Of a stretch of 64,000 nucleotides of DNA, positions 25,920 to 34,360 are shown one piece after another. Origin of the DNA: Ensifer adhaerens (GTDB taxonomy: Bacteria > Pseudomonadota > Alphaproteobacteria > Rhizobiales > Rhizobiaceae); assembly GCF_000697965.2 (NCBI RefSeq), contig NZ_CP015881.1, positions 1,661,501-1,725,500 on the forward strand. The letters run 5' to 3'. The translations under genes and the position numbers were made by a program. Every line of letters begins with the position of its first letter. The stretch's first letter is position 1. The notes under the pieces were generated by a model that had not been told where the DNA came from, did no database searches, and saw nothing but the letters and a program-made list of their open reading frames with translations.

Positions 25920-26999
25920 TTATTGCGCCGTCTTCACCTTCGTCCAGACCCGATCGAGCTGGCGCACGCCGGGGCCGAGATCTTCGAAGATCTGCAGCTT
26001 CTGCATGGTTTCCGGCGGCGGGTTGATTTCCTTGCTATTCTTGATCTGCTCGGGGGTCAATTGCCGCGCAGGCACGTTGGCCGTGCCGTTCGTCTGCTGC
26101 TCGATGTTGAGCGCCGCCACTTCGGGACGCGTGTAGAACTGCATGAACTTTACGGCGTTCTCCTTGTTCGGCGCGGTCTTCAGAACGCAGATATCCTCCT
26201 GATACATCGTCGCGCCTTCCTCCGGGATCACGTAGCCGAGATCCTTCGGATTGCCGAAGACGTCGACCATCGAGCCGACGAAGAAATGACCGGCCGCCAC
26301 ATCGCCGGCCGCGACCATCGGGCGGGTGTCATAGGTGAAGGCGGCGACATCCGGCTTCATGGCGATGATCGTATCGGCCGCCTGCTGCAATTCGGCAGGG
26401 TCGGTGGAATTGACCTTGTGGCCATTGAGGATGAGGCCGACCGACAGCACCTCGCGCATGTCGTCAAGCAGCGTGAATTTCAGGCCTTTGGCCTTCACGG
26501 TTTCGATCAGGTCGCGCCAGCCGGTCACGTCCTTGCCGAGCAGCGTGCGGTTATAAAGGATACCGACCGTACCGAAGGCATAGGGCAGGCAATATTCGCC
26601 CTTCGGGTCGCTCTTGGCGCGCAGGAACGTCGGGTCGATATTCTTGAAGCCCTCATAGGTGTTGATGTCGGTCTTTTCGAGCAGGTCGAGCTTGGCCATG
26701 ATGTCCTGCATGTGCACCGACGGGAAGACGATGTCGTAACCCGTGGCGCCACCCTGGATCTTCGCCAGCATCTCCTCGTTGGAGGAATAGGTCGAGAGGT
26801 TGACCTTGATCTGGGTCTCCTCCTCGAACTTCTTGAGGACAGCCGGATTGATGTATTCGCCCCAGTTGTAGATGTTGAGCTCGGCCGCTTGCGCCGTGCC
26901 GAAAAGGGCTGTCAGCGTCGCGAGGGACAGTGCCACTGTGCGCGCACGGGTCGCGAAGGCTCTCCTGCCCCCGCGGGTCCTCCCGTTTGTCATCGTCAT
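25920..26999 (-). CDS. Polyamine-type (PotD/PotF-like) periplasmic binding protein
   Basis: 359-residue binding protein with a signal peptide preceded by an Arg-rich leader (RGGRRAFATRARTVALSLAT, cleavage probably AQA-AE). The mature N-terminus AELNIYNWGEYINPAVLKKFEEETQIKV is diagnostic of the spermidine/putrescine-binding family, as are YDIVFPSVHMQDIMAK and YCLPYAFGTVGILYNR. The ATG at 26999 has AGAGGAG 7 bases upstream; the frame stays open far upstream only by GC bias. Divergent from the ATPase/permease genes, it completes the importer. This family also carries opines, amino-acid derivatives and peptides, so polyamine transport is not certain. Confidence 0.9.
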   Translation of the reverse strand: MTMTNGRTRGGRRAFATRARTVALSLATLTALFGTAQAAELNIYNWGEYINPAVLKKFEEETQIKVNLSTYSSNEEMLAKIQGGATGYDIVFPSVHMQDIMAKLDLLEKTDINTYEGFKNIDPTFLRAKSDPKGEYCLPYAFGTVGILYNRTLLGKDVTGWRDLIETVKAKGLKFTLLDDMREVLSVGLILNGHKVNSTDPAELQQAADTIIAMKPDVAAFTYDTRPMVAAGDVAAGHFFVGSMVDVFGNPKDLGYVIPEEGATMYQEDICVLKTAPNKENAVKFMQFYTRPEVAALNIEQQTNGTANVPARQLTPEQIKNSKEINPPPETMQKLQIFEDLGPGVRQLDRVWTKVKTAQ

Positions 27000-27082
27000 C
27001 GAAATTCTCCTCTGATGGTTCTGGCCGGACGGCCTGACACGATCTTGACCGGCCGCTTCCGGATCACGGCTTCTCGTGGCCG

Positions 27083-27110
27083 TTGACTCCGATAGGCAAA
27101 TGGTATCCAT
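27083..27110 (+). promoter_or_regulatory. Candidate promoter/operator in the divergent polyamine-type ABC region
   Basis: TTGACT (27083-27088) could be a -35 box with a loose TCCATA 17 bases on. The small palindrome ATGGTATCCAT (27100-27110) falls in the same stretch and might be an operator. Evidence is by pattern only. Confidence 0.3.
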
Positions 27111-27161
27111 ATATCGAAAACGCACAAGCGTTATTTGCATAACATTTTGGGGAACAGAAGT

Positions 27162-28253
27162 ATGCAGAATTCCATCGTCCGGCTGGTGGAGGCGAGCAAG
27201 GCCTTTACCACTCCGGAAGGCGGCACCGTGACCGCTCTCGACCGTATAAATCTCGATGTCCGCCGCAACGAATTCCTGACCTTGCTCGGTCCCTCCGGTT
27301 GCGGCAAGACGACACTGCTGCAGGCGATCAGCGGCTTCGTCGAACTCGACGGCGGCTCGATCCTGATCGACGGCGAGGACATGACCGACCGGCCGCCCTA
27401 TCGTCGCCCGGTCAACACCGTCTTCCAGAACTACGCCCTGTTTCCACATATGACCGTCGGCGAAAACGTCGCCTACTCGCTGGAGGTGGCGGGCGTTGCC
27501 AAGCCGCAGCGCCGGGAAAAGGTCGCGTCCGCCCTGAAGATGGTCGGGCTCGAAGGCATGGAAGCACGCAAGCCGCGCCAGCTCTCCGGCGGCCAGCAGC
27601 AGCGGGTGGCGCTCGCCCGCGCCATCATCGCCCGGCCGAAGCTGCTTTTGCTCGACGAACCGCTGTCGGCGCTCGACAAGAACCTGCGCCAGGCCATGCA
27701 GATCGAACTCAAGACGCTGCAGAACGAGCTTGGCATCTCCTTCATCTTCGTCACCCATGACCAGCAGGAAGCGCTGACGATGTCGGATCGCGTTGCCGTG
27801 CTATCAGGCGGGCGCATCCAGCAGCTCGATACGCCTCGCGCCATCTACGACCATCCGGTCAACACGTTCGTTGCAACGTTCATCGGCGCCAGCAATCTGT
27901 TCGAAGGCAGGCTCGACGGCGACCGGTTGATGACGGCTGACGGCATGGCGATCCGCCACCGGCCCTGCGAGCGGAAGATTTCGGCAGAGGCAACGGCGCT
28001 GATCCGTCCGGAACAGTTCTTCCTCGCCGAGGACAACGCTCCCTTCCCGACGATCGACGTCGATCTCGACCAGATCGTCTTCGTCGGCTCCACCTTCGAG
28101 CTGTTCGGTCGCACCGCCGAGGGCCGCAAGGTCGTCGCCGAGATTCCGGCCAACCGCCGCAGCCTCGTTGGCACGGTCGAGCAGACCCGTAAGGCGCGAC
28201 TTGCCTATGATCCAGCCGCCGTACACCTGATTGGCGAAAGCGCAGGTGCCTAA
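27162..28253 (+). CDS. Polyamine-type ABC transporter ATP-binding protein (PotA-like)
   Basis: 363-residue ATPase: Walker A GPSGCGKTT, Q-loop NTVFQNYALFPHMTVGENVAY, signature [14 protein letters not shown], Walker B DEPLSALDKNLR, switch THDQQEAL, and a C-terminal TOBE regulatory domain (from about residue 235, ending in VGTVEQTRKARLAYDP). This layout is that of PotA/FbpC-type importers. I chose ATG 27162; a TTG at 27135 would add nine residues without family support. It ends one base before the next start. Confidence 0.93.
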   Translation: MQNSIVRLVEASKAFTTPEGGTVTALDRINLDVRRNEFLTLLGPSGCGKTTLLQAISGFVELDGGSILIDGEDMTDRPPYRRPVNTVFQNYALFPHMTVGENVAYSLEVAGVAKPQRREKVASALKMVGLEGMEARKPRQLSGGQQQRVALARAIIARPKLLLLDEPLSALDKNLRQAMQIELKTLQNELGISFIFVTHDQQEALTMSDRVAVLSGGRIQQLDTPRAIYDHPVNTFVATFIGASNLFEGRLDGDRLMTADGMAIRHRPCERKISAEATALIRPEQFFLAEDNAPFPTIDVDLDQIVFVGSTFELFGRTAEGRKVVAEIPANRRSLVGTVEQTRKARLAYDPAAVHLIGESAGA

Positions 28254-28254
28254 G

Positions 28255-29154
28255 ATGACGATCGCCAGTCGCCGCCGCTTCCAGCTTGCACTCCTGCTCG
28301 GGCCCGTCTCGGCCTTTCTCGCCGTCTTCTTCCTCGGGCCGCTCGCGATCATGATCGTGACCAGCTTTCTCGCACCCGGCCTTTATGGCGGGGTGGAATG
28401 GACCTTCTACCCGCATAATTTCGGCCGCATTCTCGGCTTCGCCGATCCGATGTTCGAGGAGTTCGATCCGATCTACATCGCGATCTTCCTGCGCTCGATC
28501 GAGATCGCGGCCCTTACGGTGCTCGCGACCCTCCTCGTCTGCTACCCCGCGGCCTTCTGCATCGCCCGGCTTTCCGACCGCTGGAAGAACTTCTGCCTGT
28601 TCCTGATCACACTGCCCTTCTTCACCAGTCTGATCGTGCGGCTGTTCGTCTGGGTGCTGATCCTGCGCCAGACCGGCCTCGTCAACGAAGTGCTTCTATC
28701 CACGGGGCTGATCGAACGGCCGCTCGACCTGATCTACACCAAGGGCGCGATCATCCTCGGCATGACCTATGTGTTCATTCCCTTCATGTTCATGCCCGTC
28801 TATGCCAGCGTCGAGAAACTCGACTGGACGCTGGTGCGCGCCTCGCTCGATCTCGGCGCCGGCCCCGTGCGCACCTTCTTGCGCATCATCCTGCCCTTGA
28901 CCGCACCCGGCATCGCCGGCGGCTCCGTCATCGTCTTCATCCCGGCGCTCGGCAACTTCGTCGTGCCGGCGGTGCTTGGTGGCGCCAAGGTGATGATGTT
29001 CGGCAACCTCATCGAGCAGCAGTTCCTCGCCGCCCGCAACTGGCCCTTCGGTGCAGCACTGGCGATGATGGTGATGAGCGTCATGCTGATCATGATGATC
29101 GCCCATGTCATCCTTTCCGGACGGCGCGGCGCTGCCGCCGCACTGGCACGGTGA
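28255..29154 (+). CDS. Polyamine-type ABC transporter permease (PotB-like)
   Basis: 299-residue inner-membrane permease with six predicted segments. The first helix is QLALLLGPVSAFLAVFFLGPLAIMIVTSFL, and the EAA loop is VRASLDLGAGPVRTFLRIILPLTAPG, which contacts the ATPase. The ATG at 28255 directly follows the ATPase stop. PotB and PotC type permeases form the heterodimeric channel. Confidence 0.92.
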   Translation: MTIASRRRFQLALLLGPVSAFLAVFFLGPLAIMIVTSFLAPGLYGGVEWTFYPHNFGRILGFADPMFEEFDPIYIAIFLRSIEIAALTVLATLLVCYPAAFCIARLSDRWKNFCLFLITLPFFTSLIVRLFVWVLILRQTGLVNEVLLSTGLIERPLDLIYTKGAIILGMTYVFIPFMFMPVYASVEKLDWTLVRASLDLGAGPVRTFLRIILPLTAPGIAGGSVIVFIPALGNFVVPAVLGGAKVMMFGNLIEQQFLAARNWPFGAALAMMVMSVMLIMMIAHVILSGRRGAAAALAR

Positions 29155-29161
29155 GGCGCCC

Positions 29162-29992
29162 ATGAAGATCGCTCGATCCCTTTTTACCGGTGGCCTGCTT
29201 GCCTACACCGGCTTGTTCTTCGCCTTCATCTACATCCCGCTCGTGGTCATCGCCGTCTATTCGTTCAACGCCAATCCGGTGAACATGATGACCTGGACCG
29301 GGTTCACCACCGAATGGTACGCTCAGGTTCTCGGCTTCAAGACCAAGGTCTCCGAGAGCGCGCTCTACATCGAATCGACGGGGCAGCTGCTGCAGGCGGT
29401 GTGGAACAGCCTGGTCATCGCCGCCTCGACAACGGCCATTGCAACCGTCTTCGGCACGGCGATCGCGATTGCGCTCTACCGCTTCGAATTTGTCGGCCAG
29501 CGCTTCTACCGGGTGGTGATGTTCATGCCGATGCTGATGCCGGATATCGTGCTCGGCATCGCGCTCCTGATCTTCTTCGTCAATTCCGGCATCCGGCTGG
29601 GCCTGACGACGATCATCATCGGCCAGTGCACCTTCCTGATCTCCTACGTCTTCATCGTCGTCTCGGCCCGCCTTGCCGGCATGGATCGCACGTTGGAACA
29701 CGCGTCGGCCGACCTCGGCGCCAACGAATGGATGACCTTTCGTCGGGTGGTGCTGCCGCAGCTTTTCCCGGCGATCGTCGGCGGCGCGCTGCTCGCCTTC
29801 ATCATCTCGATGGACGATCTCGTCATCACCTATTTCATCGCCGGCGTCGATGTCACGACGCTGCCGATGTTCATCTTCTCCATGCTTCGGCGCGGCATCA
29901 AACCGGAGATCAACGCCATCGCCGTGATGATGCTGACCTTCTCCTTCGTCGTCGCCTCGCTCGGCCTTTACCTTCGCTCCCGGCAGAAATGA
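29162..29992 (+). CDS. Polyamine-type ABC transporter permease (PotC-like)
   Basis: 276-residue second permease, with FIYIPLVVIAVYSFNANP after the first helix (a PotC hallmark) and EAA loop HASADLGANEWMTFRRVVLPQLFPA. The conserved FIISMDDLVITYFIAG follows. ATG 29162 is 8 bases after the previous stop; upstream in-frame starts overlap the PotB-like gene. Its stop overlaps the start of the DmpA-type peptidase gene, placing the peptidase in the transport operon. Confidence 0.92.
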   Translation: MKIARSLFTGGLLAYTGLFFAFIYIPLVVIAVYSFNANPVNMMTWTGFTTEWYAQVLGFKTKVSESALYIESTGQLLQAVWNSLVIAASTTAIATVFGTAIAIALYRFEFVGQRFYRVVMFMPMLMPDIVLGIALLIFFVNSGIRLGLTTIIIGQCTFLISYVFIVVSARLAGMDRTLEHASADLGANEWMTFRRVVLPQLFPAIVGGALLAFIISMDDLVITYFIAGVDVTTLPMFIFSMLRRGIKPEINAIAVMMLTFSFVVASLGLYLRSRQK

Positions 29993-31119
29993 TCATGAAC
30001 GACAAAACCTCTACGCCCTCCAGCGCCCGCGCCCGCGATATCGGCCTGCCCTTTGCCGGCCGCACCGGCCGCTTCAACGCCATCACGGATGTCGAAGGCA
30101 TTGCCGTCGGCTTCCGCACTATCGAGGAGCAAACGCCGCGACCCGGCCGAAAGCGCCCGGTGCGCACCGGCGTCACCGCCATCCTGCCGCATGCCGGATC
30201 GGAAACACCGGTCCCGGTTTATGCCGGGGTGCACCGCTTCAACGGCAACGGCGAAATGACCGGCACCCACTGGATCGAGGACGGCGGCTTCTTCCTCGGA
30301 CCCGTGATGATCACCAACACCCATGCGGTCGGCATGACCCACCACGCCACCATCCAATGGATGCTGGAGCGCTACAGGACGACCTACGACACCGATGATT
30401 TCCTCTGGCTGATGCCGGTGGTCGCCGAAACCTATGACGGCGTTTTGAATGACATCAACGGCCAGCCGATCACGGAAGCCGATGTGCACGCCGCACTCGA
30501 CGCTGCCGCGTCCGGCCCGGTCCAGGAAGGCAATTGTGGTGGCGGCACCGGCATGATCGCCTATGGCTTCAAGGGCGGCACCGGCACCGCCTCGCGCGTC
30601 GTTGAATTCGGCGGCCGCGACTACACGATCGGCACGCTGGTCCAAGCCAATCACGGGCAACGCGACTGGCTAACGATCCGCGGCGTTCCGGTCGGCGAAC
30701 ACATGCGCGACGGCACGCCGCAAAGCCAGATGCAGGAGCGCGGCTCGATCATCGTCGTGATCGCGACCGACCTGCCGATGGCACCGCATCAACTCAAGCG
30801 CCTGGCGCGACGGGCGGCGATCGGCATCGGCCGCAACGGCACGCCCGGCGGCAACAATTCCGGCGACATCTTCCTCGCCTTCTCCACAGCCAACACCCAG
30901 CCGATGGCCCACAGGGCGCCGCCGCGACTGTCGCTGGAAATCGTCAACGACGAGCTGCTTGACCCCGTCTATCTCGCGACCGTCGACAGCGTCGAAGAAG
31001 CAGTGGTGAACGCGATGATCGCGGCCGAAGATTCCGGCGGTACAGCCCATGATCGCTTCAAGATCCAGGCGATCCGGCATGAGCCTCTGATGGCGGTTAT
31101 GCGGGCCTATGGCCGATAA
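29989..31119 (+). CDS. P1 (S58) family aminopeptidase, DmpA-like
   Basis: 376-residue N-terminal-nucleophile hydrolase of the DmpA/BapA family, made as a precursor that self-cleaves before the catalytic Ser. The processing motif GGNNSGDIF is present with the nucleophile at Ser291, and QEGNCGGGTGMIAYGFKGGTGTASR matches the conserved alpha-subunit segment. Family members release N-terminal D- or beta-amino acids from peptides and amides. Start 29989 overlaps the PotC stop (an ATG at 29995 is also possible). Co-transcription with a polyamine-type importer suggests that the imported compound is a small peptide or amide that this enzyme opens in the cytoplasm. Confidence 0.9.
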   Translation: MIMNDKTSTPSSARARDIGLPFAGRTGRFNAITDVEGIAVGFRTIEEQTPRPGRKRPVRTGVTAILPHAGSETPVPVYAGVHRFNGNGEMTGTHWIEDGGFFLGPVMITNTHAVGMTHHATIQWMLERYRTTYDTDDFLWLMPVVAETYDGVLNDINGQPITEADVHAALDAAASGPVQEGNCGGGTGMIAYGFKGGTGTASRVVEFGGRDYTIGTLVQANHGQRDWLTIRGVPVGEHMRDGTPQSQMQERGSIIVVIATDLPMAPHQLKRLARRAAIGIGRNGTPGGNNSGDIFLAFSTANTQPMAHRAPPRLSLEIVNDELLDPVYLATVDSVEEAVVNAMIAAEDSGGTAHDRFKIQAIRHEPLMAVMRAYGR

Positions 31120-31143
31120 CCGACGGACTTGGCGATACCTCTC

Positions 31144-31167
31144 GGAGCCGGTGACTTAGCCGGCTCC
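31144..31167. terminator. Hairpin spanning the convergent ends of the peptidase and hpaA
   Basis: GGAGCCGG and CCGGCTCC form a perfect 8-bp GC-rich stem with loop TGACTTAG. The hpaA stop codon lies within the loop. No T-run follows on either strand, so termination strength is uncertain. Confidence 0.45.
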
Positions 31168-32034
31168 AGGCGAGTTCAACCGCGCACGGCGCCAGTCGCT
31201 CGGGGCTTCGCCGACCCTCAGGCGGAAGAAGCGCGAGAAATAGGCGGCGTCGGCAAAGCCGATCTCATAGGCAATGTCTTCGAGTGGCCGGACCGTAAAG
31301 AGCAGCAGGCGCTTGGCCTCAAGCAATCGCCGCTCGTTGATCAGTTCCTTCACCTGCATGCCGAAGGCATCCCTGCTCGCCTTGGCAAGCAGGTGCGGCG
31401 TCGTGGCGAGCGCATCGGTGTAGTGCCCGACGCTCCAGTTCTCGCGGAAACGCAGATCGATGAGCCGGCGCAGTTCCGTGGCCAGCATCGCCTGTGTCGG
31501 CTGGGCGGTGGGCGGTGCTGCGGCTGCCAGGCGGGCGATCTGGGTCAGCACGGCGGCGACCAGAGACGCCAGCATCCGCTGCGCGCCCGTGGCACCGCAG
31601 GCGTACTCATCAGCGACGATATCGAGCAGTTCCGCAAGACGGCGCCAATGCCGGTCTTCACCGTCGCCACGGATCATCATCGGCGTATCGAGCCCCAGCG
31701 TCGTTTGCTCGCGGATGGAGAGCAGCGCACCATCGGCAATCGAGACGACGATCGCGTCGCTCGTCTCTGGATCGACCGAAAACCCGTGCACGATGCCGCT
31801 CGGCACGAAGCTGATGGCGGGTGCGGAAAAGTCCAAAGGCTTGTCGTCGATGAAGTAAGTTCCCCCGCCGCTCAGCCAGTAGGTGATCTGTCCCATCTGG
31901 TCGTGCTTGTGCGCCTTGACCTGGCCCTGATGCAGGTTCCGCCGCGCCATCACCGTCTCGACATGGAAGAACCCGGGCTCGACCTTCTGCTCCGGTTCGC
32001 CATAGACGAAGAAACTTGGAATGCTGCTGCTCAT
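31156..32034 (-). CDS. hpaA: AraC-family regulator of 4-hydroxyphenylacetate hydroxylase
   Basis: 292-residue AraC/XylS activator with an N-terminal cupin-like sensor (QGQVKAHKHDQMGQITYWLSGGGTYFIDD) and a C-terminal AraC domain (LRRLIDLRFRENWSVGHYTDALATTPHLLAKASRDAFGMQVKELINERRLLEAKRLL, then IAYEIGFADAAYFSRFFRLRVGEAPSDWRR). It resembles HpaA, which activates hpaBC in response to 4-hydroxyphenylacetate, and it sits divergently next to hpaB with 94 bases between the start codons. ATG 32034 is preferred; a TTG at 32055 is the alternative. It is likely to act in that shared promoter region. Confidence 0.88.
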   Translation of the reverse strand: MSSSIPSFFVYGEPEQKVEPGFFHVETVMARRNLHQGQVKAHKHDQMGQITYWLSGGGTYFIDDKPLDFSAPAISFVPSGIVHGFSVDPETSDAIVVSIADGALLSIREQTTLGLDTPMMIRGDGEDRHWRRLAELLDIVADEYACGATGAQRMLASLVAAVLTQIARLAAAAPPTAQPTQAMLATELRRLIDLRFRENWSVGHYTDALATTPHLLAKASRDAFGMQVKELINERRLLEAKRLLLFTVRPLEDIAYEIGFADAAYFSRFFRLRVGEAPSDWRRARLNSPGAG

Positions 32035-32128
32035 GCTCCACCCGAAAAAGTCCAAGTCATTTTGCCATTCTGTCCATGGCCGCTGCCGATTTCAACGCCT
32101 AGCCTTGACGAAACTCAAGGAGGAGAAA

Positions 32129-33691
32129 ATGAGAGCAGAGGATTTCCGCGCCGACAGGGCGCGGCCCTTCACCGGCGCCGAATATCTGGAAAGCCTGCGC
32201 GACGGCCGCGAAGTCTATATCAATGGCGAGCGCGTCCACGACGTCACCAGCCATCCGGCGATGCGCAATTCCGCCCGGTCGCTCGCAAGGCTCTATGACG
32301 CGCTGCACGACCCGGCGAAGAAGGATATCCTGACGTCACCGACCGACACGGGCTCGGGCGGCTACACCCACAAATACTTCCGCGTCGCCCGCTCCTCCTC
32401 CGATCTTGCGGCACAGCAAGGCGCGATCGCCGAGTGGGCACGCATGTCCTATGGCTGGATGGGCCGCACCGCCGACTACAAGGCGGCGCTGATGAACACG
32501 CTGGGCGCCAATGCCAACTGGTACGGGCCGTTCAAGGACAATGCGCTCGCGTGGCACCGACGCGCCCAGGAAGCCGCCCTCTTCATGAACCATGCGATCG
32601 TCAATCCGCCGATCGATCGCCACAAGCCGGCGGATGCGGTGAAGGACGTGTTCGTCCACATCACCAAGGAAACGGATGCCGGCATCTACGTCTCCGGCGC
32701 CAAGGTGGTCGCAACCTCCTCTGCGCTGACGCACTACAATTTCCTCGCACAGAGCTCGGCGACGGCGACCGAGGATCCCTCGCTCTCCGTCATGTTCATC
32801 GTTCCGATGAACGCGCCGGGCATCAAGATGTTCTGCCGGGTCTCCTACGAGCAGACGGCCAACACGGTCGGCCATCCCTTCGACTATCCGCTGTCGTCGC
32901 GCTTCGACGAGAATGACGCGATCCTGGTGCTCGACAATGTCTTCGTGCCCTGGGAGGATGTTCTGGTGCTGCGCGACGCCGCCAAGATCCTCTCCTTCCA
33001 CCCGGCCTCCGGCTTCATGCACGGCTACTGCTTCCAGGGCTGCACCCGCTTCGCGGTGAAACTCGACTTCCTCGCCGGCCTGCTTGCCAAGGCTTTGAGG
33101 GCGACCGGCGGCGACGCCTTCCGCGGCAACCAGGCGGCGCTCGGCGAGGTCATTGCCCTTCGACACATGTTCTGGAGCTTCTCCAACGCCATGGCGCATA
33201 ACCCCATTCCCTGGGCCGACGGCGCGGTGCTGCCCAATCTCGAAGCTGCGCTTTCCTACCGCACCTTCATGTCGGAGGCCTATCCGCGCGTCGTCGAGAC
33301 GATCCGCAGGGTCGTCGCCTCCGGCCTGATCTACCTGCCCTCCTCGGCGCGCGATTTCGGCAATCCCGAGATCGATCGTTATCTGGCGCAATATGTGCGC
33401 GGCTCCAACGATATGGGCCATATCGAGCGCATCAAGATCATGAAGCTGCTCTGGGACGCGACCGGCACCGAGTTTGGCGGGCGGCACGCGCTTTACGAAC
33501 TCAACTATGCCGGTGCACCCGAAGAGGTGCGGCTGCAGGTGTTAAAGGGCGCCGAGCGCGGCGGGCGTCTGAAGGAGATGGAGGCGCTCGTCGATCAGTG
33601 CATGGCCGACTACGACGAGAACGGCTGGACCGGCAATACCTGGCTGCCGCCGCTCGACGACAACGCCACCCTTCGCAGCGCAGCCGAGTGA
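32129..33691 (+). CDS. hpaB: 4-hydroxyphenylacetate 3-monooxygenase, oxygenase component
   Basis: FADH2-dependent monooxygenase that hydroxylates 4-hydroxyphenylacetate to 3,4-dihydroxyphenylacetate (homoprotocatechuate). The 520 residues equal the usual length. Family features: FTGAEYLESLRDGREVYINGERVHDVTSHPA at the N-terminus, then WARMSYGWMGRTADYK, KVVATSSALTHYNFLAQ and a C-terminal YVRGSNDMGHIERIKIMKLLWDATGTEFGGRHALYELNYAG. Start 32129 is preceded by AAGGAGGAG. It needs reduced flavin from HpaC, encoded 8 bases downstream. Related proteins act on chlorophenols, but the HpaA/HpaC context favours 4-hydroxyphenylacetate. Confidence 0.95.
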   Translation: MRAEDFRADRARPFTGAEYLESLRDGREVYINGERVHDVTSHPAMRNSARSLARLYDALHDPAKKDILTSPTDTGSGGYTHKYFRVARSSSDLAAQQGAIAEWARMSYGWMGRTADYKAALMNTLGANANWYGPFKDNALAWHRRAQEAALFMNHAIVNPPIDRHKPADAVKDVFVHITKETDAGIYVSGAKVVATSSALTHYNFLAQSSATATEDPSLSVMFIVPMNAPGIKMFCRVSYEQTANTVGHPFDYPLSSRFDENDAILVLDNVFVPWEDVLVLRDAAKILSFHPASGFMHGYCFQGCTRFAVKLDFLAGLLAKALRATGGDAFRGNQAALGEVIALRHMFWSFSNAMAHNPIPWADGAVLPNLEAALSYRTFMSEAYPRVVETIRRVVASGLIYLPSSARDFGNPEIDRYLAQYVRGSNDMGHIERIKIMKLLWDATGTEFGGRHALYELNYAGAPEEVRLQVLKGAERGGRLKEMEALVDQCMADYDENGWTGNTWLPPLDDNATLRSAAE

Positions 33692-33699
33692 GGCCGGCC

Positions 33700-34212
33700 A
33701 TGGAACCGCTCGTTTCGAAGACCGAGTTTCGCAATGCGATGGCGCGGGTCTGCGCGCCGGTCAACGTCATCACCACCAACGGACCCGCCGGACGCGGCGG
33801 GTTCACGGCCACCGCCATGTGCTCGGTAACCGACGAGCCGCCGACGCTGCTTGTCTGCATGAACCGGAACTCCACCCAATGCGGGCTGTTCATCGACAAC
33901 AGGCGCTTTTGCGTCAACGTGCTCAGCCACGACCATCGGGATCTCGCCGGTCATTTCGCCGGCGCGACGCAGGACATGGCCGCGCGCTATGCCGCCACCG
34001 ACTGGGTCGAGATGCAATCGGGCAGCTTCGCCGTCAAGGATGCGATCGTTTCGCTCGACTGCGAACTGGCCGAGGCGCGGCTCTTGGGTACGCACCATAT
34101 CCTCATCGGCCGGGTCGTCGGCATCCGCTCGCGCAGCGATGGCAATGCGCTGCTCTACTTCGACCGCAACTATGTACACGTGCCGACGCAGCTCGGAAGT
34201 TTCGGCGGTTAA
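33700..34212 (+). CDS. hpaC: Flavin reductase component of 4-hydroxyphenylacetate 3-monooxygenase
   Basis: 170-residue NAD(P)H:flavin oxidoreductase (flavin-reductase-like split beta-barrel), supplying FADH2 to HpaB. Motifs: FRNAMARVCAPVNVITTNGPAGRGGFTATAMCSVTDEPPTLLVCMN, FCVNVLSHDHRDLAGHFAG, and the C-terminal HHILIGRVVGI and ALLYFDRNYVH. The start at 33700 lies 8 bases after the hpaB stop with AGGCCGG between. Length equals that of characterised HpaC proteins. Confidence 0.93.
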   Translation: MEPLVSKTEFRNAMARVCAPVNVITTNGPAGRGGFTATAMCSVTDEPPTLLVCMNRNSTQCGLFIDNRRFCVNVLSHDHRDLAGHFAGATQDMAARYAATDWVEMQSGSFAVKDAIVSLDCELAEARLLGTHHILIGRVVGIRSRSDGNALLYFDRNYVHVPTQLGSFGG

Positions 34213-34268
34213 GCACGGACGCAGCGTCGCTGGTTCGGTACAAACACAGCATCTTTCGCCACAGAGCC

Positions 34269-34312
34269 GGCGCAATCCACATCCAGTTGCTGTTCAGCGC
34301 CTTTTGTTTTTT
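34269..34312 (+). terminator. Possible terminator after hpaBC
   Basis: GGCGC (34269) can pair with GCGCC (34297-34301) across a 23-base loop, followed directly by TTTTGTTTTTT. The T-tract is striking for this GC-rich region, but the stem is short. Confidence 0.4.
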
Positions 34313-34360
34313 CCCTAAAACGCGTCTATTGCCGGGCGTGGAATGAGAAAGGAAAACGGA

